Below are positions 1 to 6,831 of a DNA stretch of 11,649 nt, piece after piece. The notes under the pieces were generated by a model. The model saw nothing but the letters and a program-made list of their open reading frames with translations, was not told the DNA's origin and searched no databases. The translations under genes were made by a program, and so were the position numbers. Position 1 is the stretch's first letter. Every line of letters starts with the position of its first letter. Origin of the DNA: Phycisphaerae bacterium SM23_33 (lineage in GTDB: Bacteria; Planctomycetota; Phycisphaerae; SM23-33); assembly GCA_001303665.1 (NCBI GenBank), contig LJUF01000062.1, forward strand, positions 1-11,649. The letters run 5' to 3'.

Positions 1-2854
1 CCCAGTTGCCCTGAGCGGCCTCGAAGCGGGCAGCGGCCAGATACCCCCGGGCGTCGTCGGGCCCGGCCTCGATGGCCTTGGCCAGAAGCACCCGGGCCCG
101 GCCGTGGTCCCCGGCCCTTTCGCAGTAGTCGGCCCACAGCAGATAGGCGGCGAGCTTGTCGGTGGCCGCCTCCGCGTACTCGGCCAGGATGCTCTGAGCT
201 CTCACGTCTTCGTCCATGCGGCGGAGCAGGTCCGTCAGCAGCCGCACGGACTGGATGCTGCCCCCAGTGACCTGCTGCAAGGCCAGATAGACTTCCCGAG
301 CCCTGGCCAGCTGGCCCACGCGTTCGTACAGCGCGCCCAGCCGAACCAGGTTCACGACGTTGGTGGGCTGGGTCTTGCGCCGGTCTTCCCGGCGCTTGAT
401 GACGTCTTCGGGTTGGTCGCGTTCCTCCAGCAACTGCAGGTAGCGCTCTTCGACTCCGGGGTCACCAGGGGCGAACTTGTACGCCTCTTCCACCCAGCGG
501 GCATATTCGTCGGTTTTGCCTTCGGCCTCGGCCACCTTGACCAGGCCCAGCAGGGCCTGGAGGTTAGCGGGATTCTGCCCGTAAGCGGTCTCGAAGGAGG
601 CCTTGGCCAGGTCCAGCCGATTCACGGCCAGGTAGCAGTTGCCCAGGAAGGAATGCCCCTGGCTGAACCGCGGGCGCTGCCTCAGGGCTTCGGTGGTCAG
701 GCGAATGGCCTCATCATGCTCCCCCTTGGCCCAGGCTACCTGGGCGTCGTAGAGGCGGCCGCCCACCTCGTCCAGGTCGAGCTTGGCGGCGGTCTGGGCG
801 TACTGCTGAGCCATGGCCCAATCGCGCTTGCTCAGGGCGTACTGGAACAAGGGCTCGACCACCGCGTACTTGTTGGGGTCTATGGCCTCGGCGGCCTTGA
901 GATGTTGCAGGTACTGCTCCTCCTCGCCGAAACCCCGGTAGGCCTCGGCCGTCTGAATCTCGCGCAGGAAGGGATTGGTCTGCCTGGCGATATCCTGCAG
1001 CCGATAGGCCAGGCGCTTTTCCGCATTCGGCTCCCGGAGCACGTTCAACTGCCACAGGGTGGTCGGATCGTCCTGGAAAACCCTCTGGGCGTGGTCGTAC
1101 AGGGCCTGCACCTTGTCCATCTCGTTCTGCGCCTGGTACCACCGGATCAACTGGACCAGGGGGCGTAAATCTTTCGGCTGCCGGTTCACCACGTCCGTGG
1201 CCAGTTGCAACGCCTGCACCCGCCGGCCTTCCACCCACAGTTGCTGGGCGTGAATCATCAGGGCGGTCACTTGATCCCGGTTCAGCTCCTTCAGCGTGTC
1301 GGGAATGCGCTGCGTCTTCCCGCTGAGCACCTCCAGCAGGGCCTTGGTGGCCAGCGCCTGCTCATTCTCGGGATTGGTCCTCAGGACAGCCTCCACGAAG
1401 CTGGAGGCCCTGTTGTAATTGCGGTAGTCGATCTGGAGCTGGGCCAACTCCATCCGGGCCGGGGCGCTCTCGGGGCTGATGGCCAGGTAGTCCCTGATGA
1501 TGCGTTCGGCCTCGCCCAACTGCCTCAGCTGGCGATAGAGGTTGATCAACAGCTCGGCGGTCTTGGCCTCGAACCCCGGGCGGAAGGCGTCGTAGGCCTT
1601 TCGCAGGAGTCGTTCGGCCTCGATCGGCTCCCCGTTGATCATCGCCAACCAGCCCTCGATCTTGGTCACGTAGGGGCTGTTTTCCTGGATGCCCCGCATC
1701 TTGCTGAGGGCGTCGTTGACCTTCGGCAGGATGTCTTCGCGCTTGCTGCCGCCGCCCCGGAGGCGCTCCAGCAGGATGTCGCAGAGCTGATGGTTCAATG
1801 TCAGGACCGCGCTGCGGTACCTCAGAAGCTCCTGGCCCTGGAGCTTCGAGGGGTCTTCGCCCACGGCCTTGGCGACGGCTTCGAGCCCCTGGCGCAGGGC
1901 CGCCTCGGCCTCCGCCGGCTTCCTTTCGAACGTGCGGAGCGTTGCCAGCCTGGAGAAGGCGCGGTAATCGCCGGGTTCGACCTGGGCGGCCTTCTCCAGC
2001 GCAGCCACGGCCTGGCCCAAGTCCTTTTCGCGTTGATGGTAACTAGCCAAGGCCAGGTAACCCTCGGCCTTGTCGGGCTGAACCTCGACGCCCTTCTTCA
2101 GCTGCTTCAAGGCGTCGTCCTTGCGGCCCTCGCGCTGGTAGAATTCCGCCAGAGCCACCCGCAGCATGACGGTGGAGGAATTGGCCTCGATCCCTTTCAG
2201 GTAGGTGTCCTCCACCTCCTTCTTACGTCCCTGCCGGGTGAGGAACGCGGCCAGGGTCACGTAATACCTTTCCGTCTCGGGAGCCAGCTCAACGGCCGTG
2301 TTGAAATCCTTCGCTGCCGGCCCCACGTAATCCGGATTCGACACCGCGACGACGGCCTTGGCCCGCGCCCGCTGATAGAACGCCTCGTGGCTCTTGGGAT
2401 CCAGTTCGATGAGACGGTCCAGCGAACGGATGTATCGCATCCAGTCTCCCGAACCGGCGGCAATGGTGTACTCCAGGCCGGTCAACCGCCGCTGGGCATC
2501 GAGGAAATCAGGCCTCAGGCGAACCGCCTCCATCAGCCGGGAATGAGCCCCCTGGAACAATCCCCGCCTCTCGGCCTCGCTCAGGCGGCGGTCGTTCGTC
2601 AGGCGCTCGAGCATCGCGTTGGCACAGCCCAGCAGGTGGTCGGGGTTGTGCGACTCGCTGGCGGCCCTCTGATACAGCCTGATCGCCTCGGCATACTCCT
2701 TGCGTTTCAAAAGCGCCTCGGCCTCTTGGACCAGCGCCTGCGGGTTTCTGGGACGGGCCAGTATCACCCCCGCCACCACCAGCAGACCCAGGAACACGCC
2801 GATCACGCTGAGCAGAATCACAACCCACTTGTTGAGTTTTCTTCTCCTAGCCAT
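1..2854 (-). CDS. Large membrane-anchored TPR protein of an exosortase locus, 3' end outside window
   Basis: The reading frame is open from an ATG at 2854 to the left edge, giving at least 951 codons with no stop. Residues 1-8 are basic (MARRRKLN), residues 9-34 form one hydrophobic helix, and everything after about residue 38 is helical repeat sequence with tetratricopeptide spacing, for example the unit containing KRKEYAEAIRLYQRA near residue 50. Many further units follow, with A/G at the packing positions and P near the unit ends (motifs such as ALEKAAQVEPGDYRAFSRLA). This organisation fits the large TPR proteins found with PEP-CTERM/exosortase loci (PrsT type, usually about 900 residues). 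Those are lipoproteins, whereas this one has a helix without a lipobox cysteine. It starts 19 bases after the EpsI gene stop and is probably cotranscribed with it. The ribosome site is weak (GGAA). The likely role is a periplasmic scaffold or assembly factor for exported polysaccharide or sorted proteins; this is inferred from context. Confidence 0.9.
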   Translation of the reverse strand, partial: MARRRKLNKWVVILLSVIGVFLGLLVVAGVILARPRNPQALVQEAEALLKRKEYAEAIRLYQRAASESHNPDHLLGCANAMLERLTNDRRLSEAERRGLFQGAHSRLMEAVRLRPDFLDAQRRLTGLEYTIAAGSGDWMRYIRSLDRLIELDPKSHEAFYQRARAKAVVAVSNPDYVGPAAKDFNTAVELAPETERYYVTLAAFLTRQGRKKEVEDTYLKGIEANSSTVMLRVALAEFYQREGRKDDALKQLKKGVEVQPDKAEGYLALASYHQREKDLGQAVAALEKAAQVEPGDYRAFSRLATLRTFERKPAEAEAALRQGLEAVAKAVGEDPSKLQGQELLRYRSAVLTLNHQLCDILLERLRGGGSKREDILPKVNDALSKMRGIQENSPYVTKIEGWLAMINGEPIEAERLLRKAYDAFRPGFEAKTAELLINLYRQLRQLGEAERIIRDYLAISPESAPARMELAQLQIDYRNYNRASSFVEAVLRTNPENEQALATKALLEVLSGKTQRIPDTLKELNRDQVTALMIHAQQLWVEGRRVQALQLATDVVNRQPKDLRPLVQLIRWYQAQNEMDKVQALYDHAQRVFQDDPTTLWQLNVLREPNAEKRLAYRLQDIARQTNPFLREIQTAEAYRGFGEEEQYLQHLKAAEAIDPNKYAVVEPLFQYALSKRDWAMAQQYAQTAAKLDLDEVGGRLYDAQVAWAKGEHDEAIRLTTEALRQRPRFSQGHSFLGNCYLAVNRLDLAKASFETAYGQNPANLQALLGLVKVAEAEGKTDEYARWVEEAYKFAPGDPGVEERYLQLLEERDQPEDVIKRREDRRKTQPTNVVNLVRLGALYERVGQLARAREVYLALQQVTGGSIQSVRLLTDLLRRMDEDVRAQSILAEYAEAATDKLAAYLLWADYCERAGDHGRARVLLAKAIEAGPDDARGYLAAARFEAAQGNW

Positions 2855-2873
2855 TGCGGGTTCCAGCTTTCAC

Positions 2874-3770
2874 TTAAGACTTCCTCTGCTTGCCTGAGTC
2901 CTCAAGTCTTTTCACATCGTCGGCCGAGGGCAGGAACCGCAGCGCCGCCGGTATCGCGTGACGCAGAAACTCCAGTGAAACCTCGTCACTGGCGGCCGCG
3001 CTCGCCTCCGGCCGGCCCGGCGCCGCCTGGATTTTGGCGAAGTAGCAGTAGTTCCTCGTCGGCCAAGTCAGGTCCCAGCGGACCCGGCTGCGGCTGTCGG
3101 TGGCCTCGCCGTTCATGCTGAAGACGTAATATTGGGCCGACTTGACCGCGGCGCCGAAGGTGTCCTTCAGGGCGTAGGCGGCCCGGCGGACCTTGATTTG
3201 TCGCCACTCGCGCCAGGGCTCGGGCAGGTCGGGAAGCTCCAGCGTCAACGAGGCGCTCTCGCCGGGAAGCGGGGCGAAGCCGCCGGCAAGAAGGCAGATT
3301 TCGGGTATGTGCGGCACGGGGTCGACCAGCCCGGTGTAGTAGGTGACGTCCAGGATGAAGTACCGCTGGTCTTCGGCACGGATGGAGGTGACCTGATTGT
3401 CCCGGTAAAAGGCCGAGTAGTACCAGTTGAGGCGGTGCTTGGTGGTGCCCAACTCTCGGAGCACGTCTTCGGTCAACTTTCGGTACCCATCGGGGGCCAG
3501 CACGTACCGGGGGACCCGCCTGCCGTCGGGGCCGAGGATATCCGGGCCCAGCGCCTGGGGAAAGTTCGCCAGCCAGTGCCCGTCCAACCGGGCCGCTTCC
3601 GGCAGGGGCACCGCCGCCTTGACCAGATGGATCCGCAGCAGCCGCACGGCGACGTGGAAGCCCGCCGCCGCGGCCAGCAGCAGGGCCGCGGCCACGCCGA
3701 AGTGGACCCAGCCGCCGCGGGAGGCCCGCGGGGCTGAAGCGTCGCCCGGGTTGATCACCGTGTCGCTCAT
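2874..3770 (-). CDS. epsI: Exosortase-associated EpsI family protein
   Basis: This is a 298-residue protein. Its ATG (3770-3768) overlaps the exosortase TGA (3769-3767) in an ATGA junction, which indicates translational coupling; longer in-frame starts would lie inside the exosortase gene and are rejected. Residues 21-49 contain one membrane helix, and the rest should face the periplasm. The diagnostic EpsI/DUF3485 signature is visible at about residues 144-165: YYTGLVDPVPHIPEICLLAGG, in which P153-H154, P156-E157 and C159 match the family H-x-P-E-x-C pattern. A second family-typical block, around 214-247, contains YYVFSMNG and ends in NYCYFAKI. EpsI proteins occur as separate genes or as C-terminal domains fused to exosortases and are needed for EPS-linked protein sorting; the exact chemistry is unsettled. 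Here it is a separate gene between the exosortase and the TPR scaffold, which supports a shared function. Confidence 0.93.
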   Translation of the reverse strand: MSDTVINPGDASAPRASRGGWVHFGVAAALLLAAAAGFHVAVRLLRIHLVKAAVPLPEAARLDGHWLANFPQALGPDILGPDGRRVPRYVLAPDGYRKLTEDVLRELGTTKHRLNWYYSAFYRDNQVTSIRAEDQRYFILDVTYYTGLVDPVPHIPEICLLAGGFAPLPGESASLTLELPDLPEPWREWRQIKVRRAAYALKDTFGAAVKSAQYYVFSMNGEATDSRSRVRWDLTWPTRNYCYFAKIQAAPGRPEASAAASDEVSLEFLRHAIPAALRFLPSADDVKRLEDSGKQRKS

Positions 3771-4846
3771 GACGCGTCGCCGGCCTGGGCGGGACGTTCC
3801 GCGCCGTCTCCGTCGTCTTCGTCGGAGACCTCCACGAACAGCTTGTCCACCAGCCAGGAGAAGAATCGCGGCAGCGCCCGCAGCAGCCGGGCCAGACCCC
3901 ATAGCATCAGGAACGCCGGCACCAGCATCAGCAGGCCGGTGAAATAGTGCATGAACCTTTCGCCCAGCTCCTTGCGGTCGATGTAGTACATCCAGCAGGT
4001 GATGGCCACGCGGATGACGTTGCAGAGAATCGCGATGGGAATCGCCGCCCCCACCAGGATGATCCGCTGCCAGATGGGCTTGTCGTCCAGGTAGGCCATG
4101 GCCACGCCCAGGGCCAGAAAGGCCATCAGCAGCTTCATGCCGTTGCAGGCCTCGGCCACGTTCAGATCCTGCCTGATCCCGGAGCGGGTGACCAGCGTCA
4201 AGCTGCTGGCCACGGCGCGGATGCTCACCCCCCCCAGCCGCAGCATCAGCATGGCCCCCTTGGCCGCGAAGCCCTGAAGCGGCAGGGAGATCCGCGTGTA
4301 GATGCTGGGAGAGATGGGCATCGCGAACAGCAGGAACAGGATGGGCAGCCAGGTCAGGCGGATGACCGCCGCGCCACCCAGGTACAGCACCAGCCCGAAG
4401 ACCACGCCCACCATGAAGATCTGCATGAACCAGTAGTTACGGATGGGATAGACGCACAGCGGCTGGGCCAGCAGCGACAGCAAGATGATGAGCAGCCCCA
4501 GGTAGCTGAGCAGCCCGGTCCTGCGTTCCGCAGCCAGCAGCTCGTGCCGCCGGCTGTAAAGCAGGTAAAGGCTGAACAGGGGGATAACGAACCCGTGCGT
4601 CCAGTCCGGGTCCATGATCCACTGCCGCACCAGCCGGTCAATCTGCCAGTAGTGGGCCCCCACCAGCAGGGCCGTCAGCACGCCGACCTTGGCCAGCGTC
4701 GCGGGGGGAAGGCTCTCGCCGAACCGGACGGCGGGGGCCGCCTCGACCATGTCCGCCAGGCTGCCGGCCGGGGCCGACCGGCTGGGCAACGCGCCGCCGG
4801 CGGGAACCGCCTGCGGCCCACTGGATCGCCCGGGCGATTGCGTCAT
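3767..4846 (-). CDS. xrt: Exosortase (Xrt family transpeptidase-like membrane protein)
   Basis: This 359-residue multi-pass membrane protein has a soluble Ala/Pro-rich N-terminal stretch (about 1-50) and an acidic C-terminal tail (EVSDEDDGDG, 339-348), with roughly eight to ten hydrophobic helices between. The exosortase/archaeosortase motifs are all present: DWTHGFVIPLFSLYLL at 81-96; the catalytic cysteine motif E-A-C-N-G at 232-236 (Cys234, with Asn where Ser is most common); the arginine motif N276-V-I-R279; and the conserved histidine at 300 (FMHYFTG). The family recognises a C-terminal signal such as PEP-CTERM (short motif, hydrophobic helix, basic end), cleaves it and is thought to attach the protein to a membrane or surface anchor. 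The subtype cannot be assigned by eye. The start at 4846 has a GGAGG 13 bases upstream, which is rather far, so Met33 is a possible alternative. It lies 60 bases after the polysaccharide export gene and is coupled to epsI. No substrate is encoded nearby. Confidence 0.96.
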   Translation of the reverse strand: MTQSPGRSSGPQAVPAGGALPSRSAPAGSLADMVEAAPAVRFGESLPPATLAKVGVLTALLVGAHYWQIDRLVRQWIMDPDWTHGFVIPLFSLYLLYSRRHELLAAERRTGLLSYLGLLIILLSLLAQPLCVYPIRNYWFMQIFMVGVVFGLVLYLGGAAVIRLTWLPILFLLFAMPISPSIYTRISLPLQGFAAKGAMLMLRLGGVSIRAVASSLTLVTRSGIRQDLNVAEACNGMKLLMAFLALGVAMAYLDDKPIWQRIILVGAAIPIAILCNVIRVAITCWMYYIDRKELGERFMHYFTGLLMLVPAFLMLWGLARLLRALPRFFSWLVDKLFVEVSDEDDGDGAERPAQAGDAS

Positions 4847-4906
4847 GAAAGCCCAACATCCTCCATTCGCATGGGCCAGTTTAGCACACGAGGCCCCGCC
4901 CTCAGG

Positions 4907-6478
4907 TCAGTACAATCGATAGCCTTTGTGCGGGAAGAATATCGGTATTTCGAACTCCATCTCGGAGTAGTTTCTGTCGTAAATGAACCCGAACCCGTAC
5001 GTCATCCGGAAGGCGTTGCGCCAGACGGCCATGAATGGCGCCGCCCAGTAGGTTCCTACGGCGATGGTGTCGTCGGGTTTCAGGAAAATGTCCGGCTCCT
5101 TGCCAGCCATGATGTCGTTGAGCTTGAGCTGCTGAATCTGCTCCTGATCGCGCCCGATGCGGCGGATGAGGATGGAGTTGTTCGGCCAGCTCAGGGGGCC
5201 GAGGTTGCCGGCGGCGGCCACGGCCTGCTTGGCGGTCACCTTTCGCCCGGTGAGGCTGTACACCCCCGGCCGGAGGACCTCGCCCATCACGTAGAACTCC
5301 CCGATCTGGAGCGTGGGGACGTGGACGATGTCCTTGGGGCGGATGATGATGTTCATCCGCGGATCGCCCGCCTTGAGCTTGTTGAGGTTGACGGCGATGA
5401 TCCGCTTTTTCTTGGCCAGGTCGTGCTGGATCCATCCGAAGGGGTCTTTTTCACGTTCGGCCGGCGCCAGGAGCCTCTCGGGAACGGGCACGGCGGGCTG
5501 GGTGGCAACCTCCTGGGGAACCCGGATCCAGCGGCCGCTGGAGTACACCCACTTGTAGGTGACGGTGGCCTTCTCCAGGTCGGCCGGGGCGCTGCCGGTG
5601 GAGGCCGGCGCCGGGGCGGTGTTGACCGCCGAGAGATACACGCGCTCGTCGCCGGCCTGCGGCGCGGGGCCGCCCGGCCGCATCACCGCGCCGGGGATGA
5701 ACTTCTCCAGCTCCTTCATTTCCTCCTCGACGCGGCGGGCGGGCCTGGTCTCCTGCGTCGCCGGGGCCGTCTCCGGAATCTCCGGCAGCGGCGGCAGCGC
5801 CTCCACCCCTTCCGGCGGCTTTACCGCCTTCTCCTCCTTCTTGGCCCGGATCACGTACAGCCAATCGATGTTCACCTGGCTGATGTCGCCGGCCAGCGCC
5901 AGCGCCTCCAGCAGCGTGAAATCCCTGCGCATGATGCTGTACGTCCCCGGGCGAACGACCGCGCCGAGGATGCTGAAGATGCTCTGGCGGGGGATCACCA
6001 CGACCACCGAGACGGTCGCATCTTTCAGGATGTTGGGCCGGTAGGCCTCCTTGATCTTCTGGACCAGCTCGTCCTGGGTCAATCCCGCCGCCAGGATTCG
6101 GTCTTCCAGCAGCGGCAGATCGATGTAGCCGCTGTGGCTCACCTCGCGCTCCACCACCGTCTCCAGCCCTTCGGCCAGCAGGTCCAGGACGCCGATCCGC
6201 AGCAGGTCGGTCGGGCCGATGACGTAGTCGGCCTCGACGTACTCCAGGTCTTCCGGAGCGGGCTGCTCGGCGCCCGGCACCAGGACCTCGGTCTGATCGG
6301 TGGGCCCGATGGTCTCGAAGATGGGATTGATGCGCGGCTGATCGGGGCCGCGGAGCGGCCTGCTGGGATCGAAAAAGTTCCACCAGCCGGGGTCCCACCC
6401 CTTGCATCCCGTCAGCGCCGCCGGCGCGGCCAGCGCCACGATCCACAGCAAGCCCATCGTCGGCTTTGTGTTGCTCAT
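4907..6478 (-). CDS. Outer-membrane polysaccharide export lipoprotein (Wza/OPX type, Poly_export plus SLBB)
   Basis: This is a 523-residue protein. Residues 1-25 form a lipoprotein signal with lipobox LTGC (Cys25). Residues about 83-165 match the Poly_export domain: YVIGPTDLLRIGV at the start, SHSGYIDLPLL at 114-124 and the SVVVVIP strand. A first SLBB domain follows (about 167-210, LGAVVRPGTYS), then a Pro/Ala/Glu-rich insert of about 130 residues (213-345), then a second SLBB domain (about 388-430, VMGEVLRPGVYSLTGRKVTA) and a C-terminal tail rich in aromatics. Family members form the periplasmic and outer-membrane channel through which capsular or exopolysaccharide leaves the cell. The ATG is preceded by AGGTGG with a 4-base gap, which supports this start. 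It is probably the first gene of the operon running into exosortase, epsI and the TPR gene. The long insert between SLBB domains is unusual compared with enterobacterial Wza and may be disordered. Confidence 0.95.
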   Translation of the reverse strand: MSNTKPTMGLLWIVALAAPAALTGCKGWDPGWWNFFDPSRPLRGPDQPRINPIFETIGPTDQTEVLVPGAEQPAPEDLEYVEADYVIGPTDLLRIGVLDLLAEGLETVVEREVSHSGYIDLPLLEDRILAAGLTQDELVQKIKEAYRPNILKDATVSVVVVIPRQSIFSILGAVVRPGTYSIMRRDFTLLEALALAGDISQVNIDWLYVIRAKKEEKAVKPPEGVEALPPLPEIPETAPATQETRPARRVEEEMKELEKFIPGAVMRPGGPAPQAGDERVYLSAVNTAPAPASTGSAPADLEKATVTYKWVYSSGRWIRVPQEVATQPAVPVPERLLAPAEREKDPFGWIQHDLAKKKRIIAVNLNKLKAGDPRMNIIIRPKDIVHVPTLQIGEFYVMGEVLRPGVYSLTGRKVTAKQAVAAAGNLGPLSWPNNSILIRRIGRDQEQIQQLKLNDIMAGKEPDIFLKPDDTIAVGTYWAAPFMAVWRNAFRMTYGFGFIYDRNYSEMEFEIPIFFPHKGYRLY

Positions 6479-6556
6479 CTTTCCACCTTTCTCAGCAAGC
6501 TGCCAGGCCTGTGAACACTCCTGCCAACATGCTCCTAGTCAATTCCCCGCTACGGA

Positions 6557-6575
6557 ACGCGCAGCAACAGCGCGT
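6557..6575 (-). other. GC-rich hairpin in the export-operon leader
   Basis: ACGCGC (6557-6562) and GCGCGT (6570-6575) form a perfect 6-base-pair stem around a 7-base loop. It lies about 80 bases before the start codon of the export protein. There is no downstream U-tract on the minus strand, so it is not a standard terminator. It may simply add structure to the leader. Confidence 0.35.
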
Positions 6576-6593
6576 CCCCAGTCGGGCTTCAAA

Positions 6594-6678
6594 CACCAGG
6601 ATGGCGTTCGGTCGCAATCCTTTGTCGACCCGGACGTGCTTCGTCCATGACGGCGGCTTATTGTACGAACGCCTGGTG
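6594..6678 (-). promoter_or_regulatory. Long inverted repeat at the predicted 5' end of the export-operon leader
   Basis: The arms are CACCAGG-(ATGG)-CGTTCG at 6594-6610 and CGAACGCCTGGTG at 6666-6678. They pair over 13 bases with one 4-base bulge and enclose 55 bases. Inside the loop there is a nested hairpin, GGACG/CGTCC (6632-6636 with 6642-6646). In the minus-strand transcript the structure would begin about 8 bases after the predicted start site. It could be an RNA regulatory or stabilising element, or a DNA operator. I do not recognise a known riboswitch class. Confidence 0.5.
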
Positions 6679-6693
6679 AGAATATCGACCCAG

Positions 6694-6721
6694 ATTCTAC
6701 ACAACTTGATGGAATGGGCAA
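6694..6721 (-). promoter_or_regulatory. Candidate sigma70-type promoter for the export/exosortase operon
   Basis: On the minus strand there is TTGCCC (6721-6716, 4 of 6 matches to the -35 consensus), a 16-base spacer, and TAGAAT (6699-6694, 5 of 6 matches to the -10 consensus). The surrounding DNA is AT-richer than the rest of the window, and the site lies upstream of the polysaccharide export gene in the correct orientation. A start site near 6686 is predicted. Planctomycete promoters are not well characterised, so this is a candidate. Confidence 0.5.
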
Positions 6722-6831
6722 ACCTGTATTGCTCGCTCGCCCCCAGGCCGGCTGCGGCCGCCGCGGCGCCCCCGCCGCGCGACCCCCAGCGCCCGAACGC
6801 CGCTTCGCACCCGAGATCATGGCCACGGCTT

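Larger units (their letters stand above)
6479..6831 (-). other. Gene-free leader region upstream of the polysaccharide export gene
   Basis: This 353-base stretch separates the lipoprotein gene from the polysaccharide export gene. I see no convincing coding sequence in it. From right to left on the minus strand it holds a very GC-rich segment (about 6745-6790, with GCGGCCGC and similar self-complementary runs but no clear terminator U-tract), a sigma70-like promoter (6721-6694), a long-range inverted repeat at the predicted transcript 5' end (6678-6594), a small GC-rich hairpin (6575-6557), and the ribosome site AGGTGG (6488-6483). Taken together this suggests an untranslated leader of about 205 nucleotides. 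The leader and its structure are inferred from sequence only. Confidence 0.6.

Noticed and set aside
1205..3121. 638-codon plus-strand open frame opposite the TPR gene
   Set aside because: It lies in exact codon register with the TPR frame on the other strand. Stop-free antisense is expected from the codon bias, and the composition is not protein-like.
3947..6514. 855-codon plus-strand open frame opposite the exosortase and export genes
   Set aside because: It is antisense to two well-supported genes, is rich in His/Gln/Gly/Asp as expected from reversed GC-rich codons, and shows no domain.
6593..6652. 19-residue leader peptide starting at the ATG at about 6649 on the minus strand
   Set aside because: There is no ribosome site and no run of a single regulatory amino acid; the ATG lies inside the structured loop.
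6492..6704. 70-codon minus-strand open frame in the export-gene leader
   Set aside because: It would start with a non-ATG codon inside the predicted promoter, has no ribosome site and no recognisable sequence.
6745..6790. GC-rich self-complementary stretch as terminator of the lipoprotein gene
   Set aside because: Several overlapping short palindromes are present, but there is no dominant stem and no U-tract on the minus strand.
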